Below are positions 5,542-7,321 of a stretch of 7,321 nt of DNA, piece by piece. Numbering within the stretch: position 1 is the stretch's first letter; every line of letters starts with the position of its first letter. Under the pieces are notes generated by a model. That model ran no database searches. It was not told where the DNA came from and saw only the letters and a program-made list of their open reading frames with translations. The DNA comes from Trueperaceae bacterium. GTDB taxonomy: Bacteria > Deinococcota > Deinococci > Deinococcales > Trueperaceae. Location: NCBI GenBank assembly GCA_029210865.1, contig JARGGE010000135.1, forward strand, positions 1 to 7,321. The letters run 5' to 3'. A program made the position numbers and the translations under genes.

Positions 5542-6723
5542 TCAGCGTGCCCCATCGCCGAGCGGCTCGGTCCCCTCCTCGAGCACGGCGATGTACGGCG
5601 CATACGCGTAGAGCCGGTCGCGCTTGCGGCCCGTCAGCTCGCGCGCGATGTCGAGCGTGACGAGCTCGTCCACGGCCGACTTGGCGGCAGGGTACGAGAG
5701 CCCGGTCTCGACCGTGAGGTCCGGGATCGACCTTATGGGGCGCGACTTGAGCGCCTCGTGCACGCGGAGCGCCGAGCCGGCACGCCGGCCCGTTGCAGCC
5801 TCGATCCGCGTGCGGTCGGCGGCGAACAGCTCGGTCAGGCGCACGGCCGTGGCGACGGCGCTCTGCGCGGCTTCGAGCACCCCCTCGACGAAGAACTCGA
5901 GCCACGCCTCCCGGTCGCCCTCGCGGCGGACGAGGTCGAGCAGCTCGTAGTAGCGCGCGCGGTGGCGTTTGAGGTACAGGCTCAGGTAGAGCATCGGCTC
6001 GCGCAGCACGCCGGCGTCGCACAGCAACAGGGCGATCATCAGCCGACCGACGCGCCCGTTGCCGTCCAGGAACGGGTGGATGGTCTCGAGCTGCACGTGC
6101 GCGAGCGCCGCGCGCGCGAGCAGGGGCATCCCGTCGTCGTGCGCGTTCAGGAAACGCTCCAGGTCGGCCATCGCGTCGGCGACCTCGGTATGCGGCGGCG
6201 GGACGAACTGGGCGTTGCCGGGGTGGGTGCCGCCGATCCAGTTCTGCGAGCGGCGGAACTCGCCTGGATCGCGATCGAGGCCGCGGCCGCTCTGCAGGAG
6301 CGCGCCGTGGACCTCACGGATGAGGCGGCCGCTCAGCGGGAAGCCCTCGCGCAGGCGCGTGAGCCCGTGGTCGAGGGCTGCGACGTAGCTCGACACCTCG
6401 CGCACGTCGTCGAGAGGCACCCCGGGCATCTCATCGAGCTCGAACAGCAGCAGATCGGAGAACGAGGACTGCGTCCCTTCGATCTGCGACGACAGGAGCG
6501 CCTCCTTGCGGACGAAGGCGTATAGGAACAGGTCCTTGTCCGGAAGAAGCGTCGAGACGCCGTCGAGCCGGCCCACGGCCACGGTGGCCGATTCGAGGAG
6601 GGAGGCGAGGCGGCCCTCGAGGACGAGCGGCGGCGTAGGCGGAAGGGGGTACGGGACGAAGGCGTCGACGTGCTCGCCTGCGACCGACGTGGATCGGGGC
6701 GTGCCGGTGGGACCGCGCTTCAT
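5542..6723 (-). CDS. Fic-domain protein, self-inhibited class, with C-terminal winged helix
   Basis: This 393-residue protein is a complete Fic protein, predicted to transfer AMP (or another nucleotide moiety) from ATP to protein hydroxyls. The order is a Fic_N-type region at about 22-105 beginning FVPYPLPPTPP; inhibitory motif SSQIEGT (78-84), fitting [S/T]xxxE[G/N] with E82; target-docking flap region QNWIGG...FVPPPP-like at 160-178; catalytic motif HPFLDGNGRVGR (216-227) with H216, D220, N222 and both arginines intact; and a winged-helix-like C-terminus at about 320-375. The inhibitory motif before the Fic core makes it class II, where E82 blocks productive ATP binding. The ATG at 6723 follows GGGAGGAGG by 5 nt. 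Targets are unknown; the winged helix suggests DNA binding or autoregulation. It lies directly upstream of TA pair 3. Confidence 0.95.
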   Translation of the reverse strand: MKRGPTGTPRSTSVAGEHVDAFVPYPLPPTPPLVLEGRLASLLESATVAVGRLDGVSTLLPDKDLFLYAFVRKEALLSSQIEGTQSSFSDLLLFELDEMPGVPLDDVREVSSYVAALDHGLTRLREGFPLSGRLIREVHGALLQSGRGLDRDPGEFRRSQNWIGGTHPGNAQFVPPPHTEVADAMADLERFLNAHDDGMPLLARAALAHVQLETIHPFLDGNGRVGRLMIALLLCDAGVLREPMLYLSLYLKRHRARYYELLDLVRREGDREAWLEFFVEGVLEAAQSAVATAVRLTELFAADRTRIEAATGRRAGSALRVHEALKSRPIRSIPDLTVETGLSYPAAKSAVDELVTLDIARELTGRKRDRLYAYAPYIAVLEEGTEPLGDGAR

Positions 6724-6728
6724 GGGGA

Positions 6729-6737
6729 CCTCCTCCC
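6729..6737 (-). promoter_or_regulatory. Ribosome-binding site of fic
   Basis: GGGAGGAGG on the - strand ends 5 nt before the ATG at 6723. It is a very strong Shine-Dalgarno match and supports the chosen start. Confidence 0.75.
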
Positions 6738-6759
6738 TATGTAGGAACGTTGAACAGCG

Positions 6760-6813
6760 GGCAGAGCTATTAAGAGTTTAGCCCACTTCGCTTAATAGCG
6801 CCGATGCTCTGCC
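6760..6813. repeat. AT-rich nested inverted repeat upstream of fic
   Basis: A perfect 9-bp inverted repeat, GCTATTAAG (6766-6774) and CTTAATAGC (6791-6799), encloses a 16-nt loop. Outside it a second pair, GGCAGAG (6760-6766) and CTCTGCC (6807-6813), matches over 7 bp with an asymmetric bulge on one side. The AT-rich core stands out in this GC-rich DNA. It could be an operator for the winged helix of the Fic protein, a structured leader, or a trace of a mobile element; the sequence does not decide. Confidence 0.5.
6775..6780 (-). promoter_or_regulatory. Candidate -10 box of fic
   Basis: The - strand reads TAAACT in the loop of the inverted repeat, about 52 nt before the fic ATG. It would give a leader of about 45 nt. 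No good -35 hexamer is seen, so this is tentative. A repressor bound to the flanking inverted repeat would cover it. Confidence 0.35.
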
Positions 6814-6830
6814 GGTCTGCGGGCGATGCG

Positions 6831-6975
6831 CTACGCCCCCGCCCACGAATCGACGACCTCGACGCCCAACGGCTCGAAGTCGCGCACGTTGCGCGTCGCC
6901 ACCGTCGCGCCACGGACGAGGGCGCTCGTCGCCACCGTCGTCGCGTCGCGCTGCCCGCCGTACCTCAGCCCCACG
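6831..6975 (-). pseudogene. C-terminal remnant of a FitB-like PIN toxin
   Basis: The last 38 codons (6831-6947) encode a clear PIN C-terminus: DATTVATSALVRG, then ATVATRNVRDFEPLGVEVVD, with its own stop. The late catalytic D and N are kept, but the N-terminal strand with LDT and the central E are missing: upstream the same frame becomes unrelated sequence and runs into the start of the + strand hydrolase gene. No antitoxin is visible. This is best read as a 5'-truncated relic, and the left end given (6975) is approximate. The helix before the D (DATTVATSA instead of the usual D-x-x-IAATA) also looks worn. Confidence 0.65.
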
Positions 6976-7032
6976 ACCTCCGCTGCCCGGGCCGCACCAG
7001 CGCACGGTCTCCCTAACCCGCCCCATGCCACC

Positions 7033-7321
7033 ATGCACCGCATGCAGCCCTTCGCCGGTCCCGAGCACCAAGCGTTCGTCGAGGGGGACGGTCCTGCCAC
7101 GGCGGTGCTGCTGCACGGCTTCCCGGGCACGCCGGCGGAGGTGCGGCCGCTGGCTGCGGCGCTCGTCGCGGTCGGGTGGCGCGTGCGTGCGCCGTTGCTC
7201 CCGGGCTTCGGATCGGACTACGGCACGCTCCGCGAGCGCCGCTGGACCGAGTGGCGCGACGCGGTCGCGGACGCCCTCGCCACGGCGGCCACGTCGGGCG
7301 GGCCCGTCCTGGCGGTCGGCT
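7033..7321 (+). CDS. Alpha/beta hydrolase (3' end cut by window)
   Basis: An open frame of 96 codons runs off the window edge. It encodes the N-terminal part of an alpha/beta hydrolase of the carboxylesterase/serine-aminopeptidase-like type: strand AVLLHGFPGTPAEVRPLA with the oxyanion-hole HGF (around residues 29-31), then GWRVRAPLLPGFGSD, and the strand VLAVG, which should lead straight into the GxSxG nucleophile elbow just beyond the last base. Two in-frame starts are possible, ATG 7033 and ATG 7042; neither has a convincing ribosome-binding site, so 7033 is a choice of length only. Substrate is unknown. It diverges from the PIN remnant and fic. Confidence 0.85.
   Translation, partial: MHRMQPFAGPEHQAFVEGDGPATAVLLHGFPGTPAEVRPLAAALVAVGWRVRAPLLPGFGSDYGTLRERRWTEWRDAVADALATAATSGGPVLAVG

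Noticed and set aside
5501..6022. Upstream extension of the antitoxin 3 frame (266 codons in total)
   Set aside because: The added part lies inside fic in another frame and has no domain; AGGAGG 5 nt before the ATG at 5500 marks the true start.
5758..6525. A 255-codon + strand frame opposite fic
   Set aside because: Antisense shadow of a complete Fic protein with intact catalytic motif.
1..7321. CRISPR array, transposase or rRNA
   Set aside because: No regularly spaced repeats, no transposase-like frame and no rRNA-like sequence were seen on either strand.

Overview
The window is GC-rich chromosomal DNA from a bacterium that uses many GTG starts, 4 to 8 bp gene overlaps and, at two loci, TANNNT boxes placed 6 to 7 nt before the ATG. 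That last arrangement suggests leaderless transcription, which is common in Deinococcota, Actinomycetota and Chloroflexota. I cannot place the organism more exactly from sequence alone.

Left part (1-2545): a peptide/nickel-type ABC importer. The 3' end of a DppC/OppC-like permease gene lies on the + strand. It converges, across a 31-nt gap holding a hairpin, on the two ATPase genes (DppD/OppD-like then DppF/OppF-like), which are overlapped and translationally coupled on the - strand. A candidate promoter and a Shine-Dalgarno site lie in front of the ATPase pair.

Middle part (2635-5500): three complete antitoxin-toxin pairs of the PIN-domain (VapC-like) class, all on the - strand with antitoxin first. 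Pair 1 is Phd-type plus PIN, pair 2 is ribbon-helix-helix plus PIN (COG1569-like), and pair 3 is Phd-type plus FitB-like PIN. Pairs 1 and 2 have GTGA stop/start overlaps and operator-like repeats exactly over the presumed leaderless promoter. A VOC/glyoxalase-fold enzyme gene on the + strand sits between pairs 2 and 3.

Right part (5542-7321): a full-length Fic-domain protein with an N-terminal inhibitory motif and a C-terminal winged-helix-like region lies immediately upstream of pair 3 on the same strand. It is preceded by an AT-rich nested inverted repeat. Beyond that is the C-terminal remnant of another FitB-like PIN toxin gene, and then the 5' end of an alpha/beta hydrolase gene on the + strand, cut by the window edge just before its nucleophile.

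The region from 2635 to about 6950 therefore reads as a toxin-antitoxin island with a decayed member, placed between housekeeping-type genes. The families are known. What deserves attention is the clustering, the regulatory DNA between modules, and the possible single transcription unit fic - antitoxin 3 - toxin 3.
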